From Porites lobata (Eukaryota > Cnidaria > Anthozoa > Scleractinia > Poritidae), in contig CALNXK010000013.1 of the NCBI GenBank assembly GCA_942486035.1, positions 4,639,501 to 4,703,500 of the forward strand: a stretch of DNA of 64,000 bases, given 5' to 3'. Both the position numbers and the translations under genes were made by a program. This document shows, piece by piece, positions 22,978-33,442 of this stretch (position 1 is the stretch's first letter; the number at the start of each line of letters is the position of its first letter). The notes beneath the pieces are model-generated. The model ran no database searches, was not told where the DNA came from, and saw nothing but the letters and a program-made list of their open reading frames with translations.

Positions 22978-24729
22978 CGCGGGGGCGGGGGCCTTACAAA
23001 GCGCCAAAAGCGAGAGCGCTCATGAGAGCCTTATGACGACCTATGTGACGAGCCATCAATCAGCAGATCAGGAAGCGATAAGGTGACGTGACCATTAAGC
23101 CCAGAGCCTATCGGATTTCAAAGTAACAGAGAGGTAGGATTGTAGACTCATCACCCCTGAAAAGAAAACTGGTCAAAACGTTTGACAAGTTCAGCTGATA
23201 GAATACTGTGACTTGGCCCTGATGAGAGTACAGGTAAATAGTGTTGATAAGTCGATCCAGCGAGGAATTTCCCTCCTGGAGAGACCAGACCAAATATGTT
23301 TTGTTATGAGCTTTTGTTTCAATCATGTTCGACTCATCTCATCTCCGAGCCCCAGTGAACTGTCTATATAATTGGGCTTTGTAAACTTTTTCCAAATACA
23401 CTTGCTTAACTAGAAACGACAAAGGAGATGCTTAGAATCCCTACACGGACTTAATTGATCGATTAAGTATTATAGTCATCATTATCAATTGGGTTGATAA
23501 TGATTCGTTTGTTTTTGCCCCTGGACTAGCGGTCCTTCAGAGGAAGTTGTATGTTTGTGGATACATAAATTTCTTGTAATTTAACCTCGTCTACTCTCGT
23601 CTTGATGCGGTATATCAACTCGGTTGTATTTAATACGACGATGAAAGGCTTTGTCCTCGGTACAAATAAATTAACATCCTAACAGACAACATGTGGATTA
23701 CTTACATCTGCAAACAACGCCTGAAGAGTCAACAATTGCATGATCATACGTACCCTCTTTCGCTGTATGCCACTTTTTATTTTTTCCCGTGAAATGTGAC
23801 AAATATTTTCAGTCATTGTTTGGATGAAGGGCCCAGGGGGAACTCTTTTAACATACCAGGCGTACCTCGTATAAATCACTTATTTTCGCGCGACAAGTTT
23901 GTAGGGGGCACAAACTTGCTCCCCCACACCATACCATACAAACGTCTGTAAAAAAGTTGAAAAAACCGGTCTATGTGGAATCAAGATTTGGAATAGAAAT
24001 ATTTCGCGGACTTAAATTTCGCAATTTTGACGAATCATCGTTTTTAAAGGTAATTTAAATTTCATTAAGTACACTGGTGCTGAAATGTTCAACAATGTCA
24101 GCAACATAACTAAACATCTTTTATAAGAACACCGATATAAGCATTCGAGGCACTATTTAACTCGAAGGCGCTGCCAATTTGCTCTTAGATAAGGATTGCC
24201 TCAATGTTGTCAGTGTTGTCACGCAATACATAACCGCAATTTTTGAACGTAGCAAACGTATTATATTGACCAAATTTGATACCCGCTGTTTTAATCCAGC
24301 GAAACACGCTTGCTGGACTTCGAAAAGGGTCGCAAAGTGGGGGAACCTATCTTGCATCAGGCCGATTTTTTAAGCTACCACACACACACATCACGGAAAA
24401 ATAAAATAAAATATTAAAAACTAACTTAACAAAGTATCCTATTATCATTTGATCTGAGGAAATCAGAGGTCGACAAACGAGAAAAAAGGGCAAGAAGTTG
24501 GTGTCACACCTATCTATTTTTAATATCTCTGCTTCTTGTTTCAAATGATATTAACCATCCCGCGTCACGCGTTGTGAAAATAGTAAATCACGCATCACAC
24601 TGCTGGGCCCGGTCATGCATCACGCTGATAATTTGGGTCCCATGTCGGATCACCGGAAACCCCTTTGCTACCCTGTACGAACAGTTTTTAATACATTTCA
24701 TCAAAGCCATGGGAATGAGGGCAAGAGAA

Positions 24730-25272
24730 TCCGTAAAGTATTCCTTTCAATGTGGACTCCGTGGTTTTCACGTCTACAAAGAAGTGTGGAGCCCCATTGT
24801 TGGAGAGGTTTTGAGGTGCATCTTCATCGTTGTCGCTGTCAGAAGTGATGTCAATATCTTCTCCTTTGACCAACTGTGTCTTAACGGCGCTAATTTCCTT
24901 TATTGTGAAATTCTACCTCCTATTTCGCGTTATTTTTCTTTATTCGAAAGTCGTTTTCCATTAAATTCGCGTTAATTTCCCATACCTTAATTTCATGGAG
25001 CGTTAATTTCCTATAATAAGGTAAAACCACCCAAGATCGCCACTTGTGCAAGGGGCGGTGGGGCGGGGGCGGTGGGAGGGGCGGGGATTACAGTGAAATT
25101 GATTGCGGACATCGACGCTTCTGAAAAGAATGAAGCCATCATGAAGAGGCTCAAGCAGCTGCTGATCACAGAGAACTAAAGGGAGTCAGATGCCGATGGC
25201 AAATTTGAAGACTGTACTGACTAAGTGTTAAAGGAACTAATTCAGCAAGATGAGTATGATGATGAGGAATAA
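24730..25272 (+). pseudogene. HIRAN-like domain gene remnant
   Basis: Frame 24730-24828 encodes GFHVYKEVWSPIVGEVLRC. This resembles the opening of small HIRAN-like proteins that I remember as repeated in coral genomes (G-[YF]-HVYK-x-VW-x(4)-GE-x-L-x-C). After it the frame loses similarity. A second coding-like piece starts after a TTACAG acceptor at 25094 and reads KLIADIDASEKNEAIMKRLK, then acidic residues, to TAA at 25270. It contains in-frame TAA codons at 25177 and 25222. An AATAAA lies about 70 bp downstream. A G-rich tract precedes the second piece. I infer a dead gene. HIRAN domains bind DNA ends in other proteins; function here is not inferable. Confidence 0.4.
25050..25088 (+). other. 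potential G-quadruplex tract
   Basis: Six G runs of three to five bases are separated by loops of one to four bases within 39 bp. The tract lies immediately before the acceptor of the pseudogene's last piece. It may be only a GC-rich remnant. Confidence 0.5.
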
Positions 25273-25451
25273 GGGCATGCGTTAAACTGAAATTTTAGCC
25301 CTCCTGCTCGTATGTAAACTCCTAGCAGACGGAAAACTTAAATAAAGGTTTTTATATAGATCACTAAATTTCGTGTCTTTAATTTTCGCGGAACTTTAAT
25401 TTTGCGAAATTTTTTAAATCGTGAAAATGAAGTCTCGCGAAAATAAGTGAT

Positions 25452-28400
25452 AATAAGGTAGTTAATCCGATCGTGATCGATAAAAGAGATCATTCGGTAG
25501 AAGTTCAACTTAAGATGGCAGCGATCTGGAGGACTTCGAGGCCCGTGTACTCACATGTACCGCTTTGAGTTTGATTTCCATTCTGAGCGAGATTGCAACA
25601 AAAGAAATACAAGATGCAGCTCATGGCGCTGCGGGACTGAATGGAAACCCATGCCCATGATATGAACGACGTGTGAAAGGTAGACCACACCGCCAGGAAA
25701 ACGTCCCCTACTCTTTTCGATCAGCAGCGTGGGCTCCTCCATTCGATTTGACCAATGAAAGAAAGATAAAGGAGACAAGGCCAACGGCTTAACGTTAACA
25801 CCGAATGACACGATCGTCTGAATTGAGATCTTGAAGCATAATCTGTAGCGATCTGTAGTTTCTGTAGTGCGGATAATCAGTCTGTTCACTCTAAGAAAAT
25901 CCAAACGCACCTTCAAAGTTCTTGAGCTTGTATTAGGCATGACAGCTGTTCTGAAATGCTACTAGGAGAAAACGCATTATTTATGACTTGTGAACACGAA
26001 TTTATTGTGCTTAGAAAGTCAGTGTAGGGGAATAAAATGTTAAAGGGTAATTCAATTTCAGCCTCAATTTCAGAATTCAGCTTCAGAGTGAAATCGACCT
26101 ATAAGTCAGCAGATGAATTGCATGAAGATAAAAATCACCTGTTTTAGAATAAATGGATGCAGATTGTATGAAGCAAATAAATTAGTTATAAGGAATAGAT
26201 GTCCAGCTCGGTTACCGGATTTGGATTGAAGACGGGCCAACGTTGTAAAGATCATTACATTTTTTTAATTTATCCCTCATGCAACACATTTTATGTTTTT
26301 TAATTCTTGTTAATTTTAATTCTTGTTATAAATTGTATTTTTTAAACACCCTTAAGAGCAACGTTAGAGAGCGATTTGGTGCATGTGAAAGTCACACCAG
26401 GCCGCCTCAAGATCCCTATACGTTCAAAGCCAAACCAGACATCTAAAGTATATGCAGATATATTTGTAACAACATTAGAATAAACTGCAGGAGATTTTTT
26501 TTAATTTGTTTAGTTTTGCCCCTTGAGTCGCAATTCCTGTAGCAATTTTTGAACAAGCTGCAGGGGATTCTGGTTTAATTTGTTCTCTGCACTTTATGCC
26601 ACAAATTTTGAAGCAATCCAAAGCTTAGCTACGGGGGCTTTGATGTAATAAGATTGCCAACGCGTTGCATTTTATTTGTCCTATGCCTGGCTTAAAACAA
26701 ATCATATTTAGGCTTGGAACATATTTTTTAAATTCATTAATATAACGGTCTCCAGATAAAGCTTTGTCCTCGATTTGTAGGTAAGGTGCGAAGTCTTAAG
26801 TTTTGCTAAACCACAAAAACTTGACGAGTGTGTATTTTGTTTGGTCCGCTAGGTGAATATCAATGTTATAGCCTTGCTCCTCTCAAATATTTTGATTAAG
26901 GAGCAGAACCCCGGCTTGAGCTGTCCGAGTTCCTAAGGTTTCCCAAATTAAATAGTGCGGTTTACTTGACAACTCAATACAGAAATATTGCAATCTCTAC
27001 TAACTACCGGCTAAATAATAGGTAGAAGATCCACTATTATATTTGCAGACTGTATAAGGATAAATATTCTCTTTTAATTCCATTCAGATGTAATTTACAA
27101 AAAGAAATATCTCAGACACATTAATTCGCTTCTGTAGACATTATGCAAAGAGAACGCCCATTTCCAGTTCTAAACATTAATTTTTAAAGGTGTTTATTGG
27201 CACTTATGGGTTTATTGAAATGCGGACGCTGTAAAAAGTGAAACACAATTGTCAAGTGAAAAATCGTTAGGGACTACTGCAGCCAAAAAAACGTAAAGGC
27301 GACCCATTTTTGTGACCATACATTGATGAAGTTAAAGTCAGTGCTGAAATCCTGAATGAATTGAAAGACATTAGGCGTGTTGAAATAAGTTTTTATCAAC
27401 TTTATCGATAATTAGAGTAATGCAAAAAGCACCCGCGACTCATCAGCCGCAAGCCCTGGGGCATGTGCTTTCAATTGATCACCAATGAATAACGAACGGA
27501 CAGCTTTTTAGGAAATCGCTCTTACGCGGAGTTAGATTTGGAGGTTATAAATCGTCTGGACCCAGTAATATGCCGGAGTGTTAATCGTTTGATCGAGCAG
27601 ACGATTAAAACTATACTGTAAGTAATGTTTCTGAGTTTAAAATTCCACGTGCATAATTTTTTTTTCACGCGTTAACGTTTCTAGGTCTCTTAATGCCTTT
27701 TCTTGACGCATGACGATCACACTGCGATTGGGATTCGGTTTTAATTTTCAAGAGCTTTGGTAAAAAGGACAGAGACTTTGTTTAAGTCCTTAAAATAAAG
27801 GTTTTCGAGAAAGCTGAGTATTTCTATTGGCTTACAGCCTCTCGAGGGAAAAACAAGTCGCTTTGAAGGGTTCAGGTGGGAACCTGTAAACCGGGAGAGG
27901 AAATATGAGTCCAAAAATGGCTACTGAGAATGTGGGCAGGTTGTATGCTCTACTCCCCTCGCTGAAAACGCCGCTGCGTTGTTATTTGCTCCCTGAATTT
28001 CTCATACACCCTCTAGGCTAGCCAGATGAGAAGTAAAGGTTATGGTAAGTAGTAGCAATCGCTCACAATACTTTTTTGCCTTTGGCTGCAGCTTAACGTA
28101 AGGGGCTTTAATTCACAAGCCTATTCAAGCTGGCTGTCTCGACCACATATTGAGTCGGTAAATAACCAGCTTAGCTTTTCTGGCGCTTTTCGATAAATCG
28201 AAATTTGTCTCAGCCGACGCTTTGGATACCTGAAGTGTTTGAAGCTTTTGGCAGCTGCCCTGATACTACCGATTTCCTGTTTCCAATTTACAGAAGTTGC
28301 AATTTGCCCTATAAATTTTTCTTGTTTCAGTGGTAGGCGTTTATGAGAATTACTTTTATTTATTTTTCTCATTATAACAAAATATGAGCTAGTTCAGTAC

Positions 28401-28678
28401 GTTTGAACTATACTTTTTTGCTTTACAAGTCTTCAGTCGATTGCGCGTACTAGTTTACCACGACGGGCTGTGATGTTTGTTCCGCTAGAACTCGCCATTT
28501 TGGCCAATCAAAACGCAGTTTCTATTAATATGATACGGACAATTCAGTCAGATGAGGAGGCCATGATTGGTCCGTTACATTTTCGAACACTAAGGATTCG
28601 CTTGCAATTATTCAAAGAGGAAGATATACCAAGTGTGTTATAGATCTAAAGGTATATAAAGGGTGACATAAATACTTT
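25452..28678. other. AT-rich intergenic DNA, no supported gene
   Basis: The ORFs at 25505-25690, 25551-25940 and 28121-28372 (all minus) lack recognisable domains and splice or polyadenylation context. I see no inverted-repeat element with target duplication here. T-rich runs occur at about 26260-26350. Confidence 0.3.
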
Positions 28679-28808
28679 TTCTTTGTTAGAGTTGTGCGCG
28701 AATGGAACAATTTGCCTCGCTAAATTTAAGACGTTTTAAAGCTACTCTTAAATCATATTGGTGTATTTCATAATTTCATTATTTTTTCTATGTGAATTTT
28801 ATTCCTTC
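28679..28808 (+). pseudogene. LINE reverse-transcriptase C-terminal relic
   Basis: From 28679 the frame reads FFVRVVREWNNLPR, then two stops. A +1 shift continues SLNLRRFKATLKSYW to TAA at 28771. The order (RVVREWNNLP ... FKATLK) matches the extreme C-terminus of CR1/L2/Rex-type LINE polyproteins. The 3' untranslated region is interrupted by the Harbinger-type MITE at 28812. Confidence 0.55.
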
Positions 28809-28811
28809 TTA

Positions 28812-29159
28812 GGCCCGGTTCAGACGCCGATGGCTTTCATACTTTGAATTAAGTACATTAAAAGTTCGGCGTCTGAATGAATTATTATTTCAATTTGGCG
28901 CGACTCAGCCGTTCTTCACGCTTAGGCCTGCCGGACATTTCGACTGTGGAAGGACTTTGGAATATCTTTTGATTCAGACGCCGAACTTTTCATGTACTGA
29001 ACCTAATGCATTAATTATTATAACGTATTTTCACCGAAGTGAGCAGTTTTCTCCTTTTGAATTTAGTTCGGCTCGAATTAAGATCGGCGTCTGAATCAAT
29101 TCGGCCGTTCTATTTGAATTAAGTTCGGTTCATAAAAAAATGAACGTCCGAACCGGGCC
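28812..29159. mobile_element. PIF/Harbinger-type MITE with TTA duplication
   Basis: The ends are inverted (GGCCCGGTTCAGACGCCG left; GGCCCGGTTCGGACGTT read inward right). Both abut TTA (28809-28811 and 29160-29162), the 3-bp TWA target of PIF/Harbinger elements. The 348-bp interior repeats TTCGGCGTCTGAAT and GAATTAAGTTCG words in both orientations. A second copy is at about 62867-63056. Confidence 0.75.
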
Positions 29160-29565
29160 TTAGACACTGTTTTGGTTTTTCAATTTTTGTTTTTTAGGAA
29201 GTTAATTCATATAGGGTCCACCTCTTTAACTTCCTTTTCAGGGTGTTATTTTTGTATTTTTTAGCGGAGCTCCACGCGCGCGAGAAGCGCGAGGAAGCCG
29301 AGCCCCATACTTAAGAAGATTTGGTAATCCATCCATCCGAGAAATTTTGTTAATCACGTAACCGTTCGCCCGACCGTCCGTCCACACCACAGGCATACCA
29401 ATGTAAAATAGTCAATTTTGTATCAGGAGCCTATCAAATGATGGGCTCCTGCAGGTATGACATCACAGGCAACTCGGGGCGTTTTTGGCGGGAAATTGCA
29501 TGGCCACCCGGACTTTTAGACAAAGTCGAGTCTTTTTCGACGTTATTTTTGATGTCTACACTCAC

Positions 29566-30986
29566 CAGTCCGGAATATCCCTAAATTTAAGGACAGGGCC
29601 AACTGGTCACCCGACACTTTTCAACCAATGAGAAGGCGCGCTTGTGTTTATCAACAAACAAATCAAAACGTCGCCCCAGTGATCAAAAATTTTCAAAACA
29701 GCGGACGGAGTCGGACAGAATCAGTCATCGTTTCGAGGCTCTCAGGCATATTTTTAAGACTTTTCATATTTTTTAAGTGGAAGAAGCCATATTTACATTT
29801 TGAGGCATATAGGCGAGATTTTGGTCGGTTTTCAAGGTAGGTGAACAAGTATCTGGGGATTTTTGGTTCTAGATATTTTTCCTCGATCGTCATATCGATT
29901 AACTTTTATCATGTTGAATGTGGGGATGGTAAACAACCTAGAATTTTGGTAGACAATTTTTGAATTCCGAGTTCCAAAATGCGTACGTTTTCCACTTCCG
30001 GGTTTCTCACATAGCCGTGTTATTACTTTTTCTCGCATTAGTACAAGTCTGTGCCTTTTTTCTTTTTCAAAGCCAAAACAACTTTATTAGTCTTATGGAT
30101 ATTCGCGTCCAACATCTCGCCTCACTTTGCCGAATTTGCGGGGATGAAATTGAAGATCATAAGCGCAAGGTAGATACTAACTGCTTTGCTTCTGAAATTC
30201 ACCAAATCTGCCAGGAAAGATTTAATGTTGTTGGATTCTCCAAATGTTCATCCACCGTTAAAAAACAATCAAAGAAAGAATGCGAATTTCAAGTGTAAAT
30301 GATGTATTTCGCTATACTCATTGAACATGCACTGATTATCTGGGATAAAATTAAAACATTGCAGGTACCACGCAAGCAAAGAAAGCACCAGATGCGTGAA
30401 GTCAACACGAAACAACACACACAAAAAAAAAACAAACAAGAAAAATTAATAAATTTGAACTACTTTTTATTCTTGTTATGATGACTGGTTCTTTGATTCT
30501 TGTCCTGTAGAAGTTAATAGGTAGTCTCAATCCTGTTTTGTACGATCTCAACAAATTGTATTAATAACACTCTCTCTAAGGCTATTTTTACGCCGGACCA
30601 GTTTACTTCTATCAAAAATGTTGCAAGCCATGCCAGTGAAGCTACCACCTCTGCGATCGGTCCGGAATCAGTTCGAACACCCCAATGATTCCTTGCAATG
30701 AATAATGCTCTTATTCTCTTACATGAAATGTTTTCTTTGAAATATTAAATGTGAAACGTAGACGAGTACTGTAAGCTCATCGTTAATTCTGTCCGACTCC
30801 GTCCGTTGTTTTGAAAATTTTTGATCACTGGGGCGATGTTTTGATTTGTTTGTTTGATAAAACACATGCGCTGAGGCGCCTTCTCATTATTGTTTTTTGA
30901 AAAGTGTGTCAAAATTCTATTGGGTGACCAGTTGGCCCTGTCCTTAAAATTTCAATTTTACTTGTAGGGATATGCCATTCGGACTG
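29566..30986 (+). mobile_element. 1.4-kb terminal-repeat transposon with a CRICG zinc-knuckle ORF
   Basis: The terminal inverted repeats are long, about 160-200 bp. Left and right (read inward) share CAGTCCG, AAGGACAGGGCCAACTGGTC, ATGAGAAGGCGC, CGCCCCAGTGATCAAAAATT and ACGGAGTCGGACAGAAT in the same order, with small indels. The central ORF at 30095-30298 is described separately. No complete transposase is seen. A further matching terminus (GGGATATTCGGACTG) ends at 31713, so a longer related copy or a second element may overlap. No target duplication was recognised. Confidence 0.65.
30095..30298 (+). CDS. small CRICG protein resembling the RAG1 N-terminal zinc region
   Basis: The 67-codon reading from the internal ATG contains LASLCRICGDEIEDHKRKVD (from residue 8), then a short helix-like part (EIHQICQERFNV) and a basic tail. 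The C-x2-C-G knuckle (Cys12, Cys15) followed by K/R-rich sequence and an F-containing helix resembles the N-terminal region of RAG1 and the N-RAG-TP proteins of invertebrate transposons. The second half of that motif (IHP...FCxxC) is not visible, so the protein is truncated, spliced further on, or decayed. The open frame extends upstream to 29960, but the KRAB-free, hydrophobic upstream part is probably not translated. It lies within the terminal-repeat element at 29566-30986. Confidence 0.4.
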   Translation: MDIRVQHLASLCRICGDEIEDHKRKVDTNCFASEIHQICQERFNVVGFSKCSSTVKKQSKKECEFQV

Positions 30987-31698
30987 CTTATTCAAGTTGT
31001 ATTTTGGATAGACCGAAGATAAAGACCAAGACTGTTTCAAATCATTAACAATTAGACTTGTCTGTCGCTATTGATTTTATAATTTAGATGCTGATAGAAC
31101 AAAGACCAGGTCTTTGTTTTGATCTTAGGGGCAAAATTGTTCGATCGTGCCGAATCACTGCGACGTCGAGAAAAACAGAACCCAGCATCATTGGTATACT
31201 AATTTATAAGCAGTCCGTTGATAAAAAGGGAAAGTAAACTCTGCTATTTTCCAAAATTATGCTCGAACACAAACAGTTCAAAAACATGGCATTTACAGGA
31301 TCTAACACGGTGAAAAGGTGCCTCTCTAAGTCCGTTGAGTGGACGAAAAACGGTTGTGTTTATCTTTGCCGTGAATCGAGATAAACAAAGAAGGAATCTA
31401 GCCGAATTTTAGAATGAACAGTTTCGTCACGACAATTCGATCCACTTTGAGCACAAAAAAATAATGTGTGAAATAGGGAAGATGCCATCAAAGATTCCAT
31501 TTCATGTTTTAGTCGTAAAAATTCCACAGGCAAACAATTTTAAAATAACGCCAAAAAATTGCTTGTAATCACCATAGAACGATTCTTAATACAAAAAACT
31601 ATCGAACGATGGCGAACAGATAAAAACACAAAATCTCCGACACAACTTGAAAAAGTTGGGCCGTCTTTTTCAAATGCATACACATAGCCCCTTTAAAC

Positions 31699-31713
31699 GG
31701 GATATTCGGACTG
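31699..31713. repeat. solo terminus related to the 29566 element
   Basis: GGGATATTCGGACTG is the inward complement of a CAGTCCGAATATCCC end and almost equals the left end of the 29566 element (CAGTCCGGAATATCCC). The DNA between 30987 and 31698 has no recognisable gene. Confidence 0.4.
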
Positions 31714-31985
31714 CCATGGATAACAGAAAAATAGAATGATTAAAAACAAAGGAGACGAATTTAAGCGGCGGTGAGAAAATGAGAAAATTAAAGCGAACAG
31801 GAACACAAGCAATAAAATATTTTCGACAATTCCTATTCATGTTTTAGTCGTGCATAACGGCTTTGTAGTCGTGCAAAACAACGGCAAAGAAATGTACAAA
31901 AAGGTGTGCTCCACGTGCAAATTTTCTATTTATTTTGTTGCTGTTCTTATTGCCGTCGCCGTTTAGCATTACACAAGTTTTGTTC

Positions 31986-32121
31986 AACCTTGGTGTAAGA
32001 ACCTGTATACTCACGGGTGATGTAAAACAAAGAAAACAAAGAAGTAAACACAGTAAAACCTAGAAAAACAAAAGATGCAGAACAAAGAAAAAGTTCACAG
32101 GTTCTTACACTGAGGTAAACC
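31986..32121. repeat. short inverted-repeat MITE
   Basis: GGTGTAAGAACCTGT (31992-32006) is inverted at 32098-32112 (CAGGTTCTTACACT), within wider partly paired flanks (AACCTTGG and CTGAGGTAAACC). The interior is an A-rich stretch of AACAAAGAAAA-type words. No ORF. Confidence 0.6.
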
Positions 32122-32199
32122 CACGATTTTACTTTTTTTTGTTTATAACTGTCTAGTTAACGAGAGCTTCGCTTTTAGCCCTGGATAAATCTATTTACA

Positions 32200-32400
32200 A
32201 TTATTAATTCACCAAAGTGGAGGTGGTGGTGGAAATACCGAGCGGCGAAGCGGTGAGCTAAATCTCCACCACTAGCCACCGAGACTGAGGTGAATAATAT
32301 AATTGTTTTGGTATATACTAAAACAGTGAGATAACTGAGCACAAAAATAATGATTTTTAACTCATTTACTGTTGCCGACGATACCATTTTGGCGCGCAAT
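32200..32400. repeat. dispersed repeat, copy A
   Basis: It contains a foldback core (GGTGGTGGTGGAAATACCGA, GCGGCGAAGCGG, TCCACCACTAGCC) followed by ACCGAGACTGAGGTGAATAA and TTGTTTTGGTATATAC. Copy B at about 32830-33005 has the same order of parts. A weaker relative lies at 1160-1430. The family looks like a MITE. Confidence 0.55.
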
Positions 32401-32668
32401 GACCGAACGGCCGCGGCTGTCGCTTTTTCTTGCCGACAAACAAAACTTTCGCTCTTGCAGGGAAATTTCTTTAAAAGGAGTTGTGAATTCTTTTTGTATT
32501 TAAAATCATTCTGTAAAAAGGATTATTAAATTTAGTTTTACTCTTGTTTATGAACAAGTCAACTAAAATAAAGTAACGCAAGACTTAAGCTTAATTTGCG
32601 TTGGTAAAAAAAAAAGACTTTTTCACCGGTTTCATCGATAAATTCAAGTCAAAAAGAGAAAGCTTTAC

Positions 32669-32781
32669 CTGTTAAAACTTCCAAACCGAACTTCGTTACC
32701 TTTTTCGTGTATTTCGGGAAAAGCTTGTTTGATAATTTGTGAAATTTCTTTGTTTGGTACGGCAGCAAACCGGCAAGCCAT
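32669..32781 (-). CDS. possible first exon of a Crypton-type element protein
   Basis: From ATG at 32781 to a donor (AG followed by GTAAAG, 32668-32663) the reading is 37 codons plus 2 bases. It starts MACRFAAVPNKEISQIIKQA and ends NEVRFGSFN. The pattern MA-x-RFA-x(3)-x-EI-x(2)-I-x(2)-A-x-P ... F-x(2)-FN resembles the start of Crypton-derived DUF3504 proteins common in cnidarians. This is from memory. No downstream exon was found on the minus strand, and the piece sits between two dispersed-repeat copies. It could be a solo relic or chance. Confidence 0.35.
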
Positions 32782-32829
32782 TTTGCTTGCAGCTTACGCG
32801 AGTCTGGCGTCGCTCACTCGGAGGAATTG

Positions 32830-33005
32830 GAGGTGAATCAGTGAATAGTTAAAAATTATTCTTTGAAATCGAGTTGAATATATAGTGGCTGGATATTTAG
32901 TGAGCCGTGAAGCGGCGAGGTAAATATTTCTAAAGCCACTATTCACCGAGATCGAAAAGAATCATTGTTTTAGTATATACACACGAAGTGATCCGTCAAC
33001 AAAAT
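32830..33005. repeat. dispersed repeat, copy B
   Basis: It has the same order of parts as copy A: GGCTGGATATTTAGTGAGCC, GTGAAGCGGCGAGG, AAGCCACTATTCACCGAGATC and ATTGTTTTAGTATATAC. It is in direct orientation about 640 bp from copy A, with the possible Crypton-type exon between them. Confidence 0.55.
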
Positions 33006-33442
33006 CAGGGAGGAAACCATTAAAAAGTACGATTCGGTTGACGGATCAAATCACGCGAAAGTTTAACAATAGATCTTTGCAGAAGATGGTAATTCACAAA
33101 TTTATCACTTTGCAAACAACCGCGTAATGGCTTAAATGAAACCGTTAAAAGTTTGAATTGTTTTCTCACCTGAGAAGAAAAGTAGAGCTTCGTTGTTTTC
33201 TGTTGTCTCGCCAAGTTTATAGTAAAAAAGGTTTGTTGTGTCGTTCTTCGCATGAAGTGCTGACAAAAATGGCGGCTCGTGGTAAGACGTCGTCTTCCTG
33301 TAGCATTTTTTCCCCTATTTACTTGAAACGTAGAATTTCTGCAAACATTTGCTTTCAAAATATACTTCCCATCGATTTTTGGGCCATATTTTTCTTGTTA
33401 GGAAACGCTGAGTTCACTAAACGGTCTTTTCTACGCGAATAA

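Larger units (their letters stand above)
23875..25451. mobile_element. 1.58-kb terminal-repeat element carrying a decayed HIRAN-like gene
   Basis: The left end ATCACTTATTTTCGCGCGAC is matched on the right, read inward, by ATCACTTATTTTCGCGAGAC. A second shared subterminal block (TTTCGC-rich, around 24001-24030 and 25380-25435) follows. Between them lie the coding remnants at 24730-24828 and 25094-25272 and a polyadenylation signal near 25341. No clear target duplication was found. The element looks like a transposon that carries, or captured, a cellular-type gene. Confidence 0.5.

Noticed and set aside
24157..24373. Overlapping ORFs on both strands as hAT transposase pieces
   Set aside because: No dimerisation-domain motif could be seen on either strand.
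33270..33290. ATGGCGGCTCGTG followed by GTAAGA as a first exon (plus)
   Set aside because: Only four codons, and no downstream exon could be proposed.
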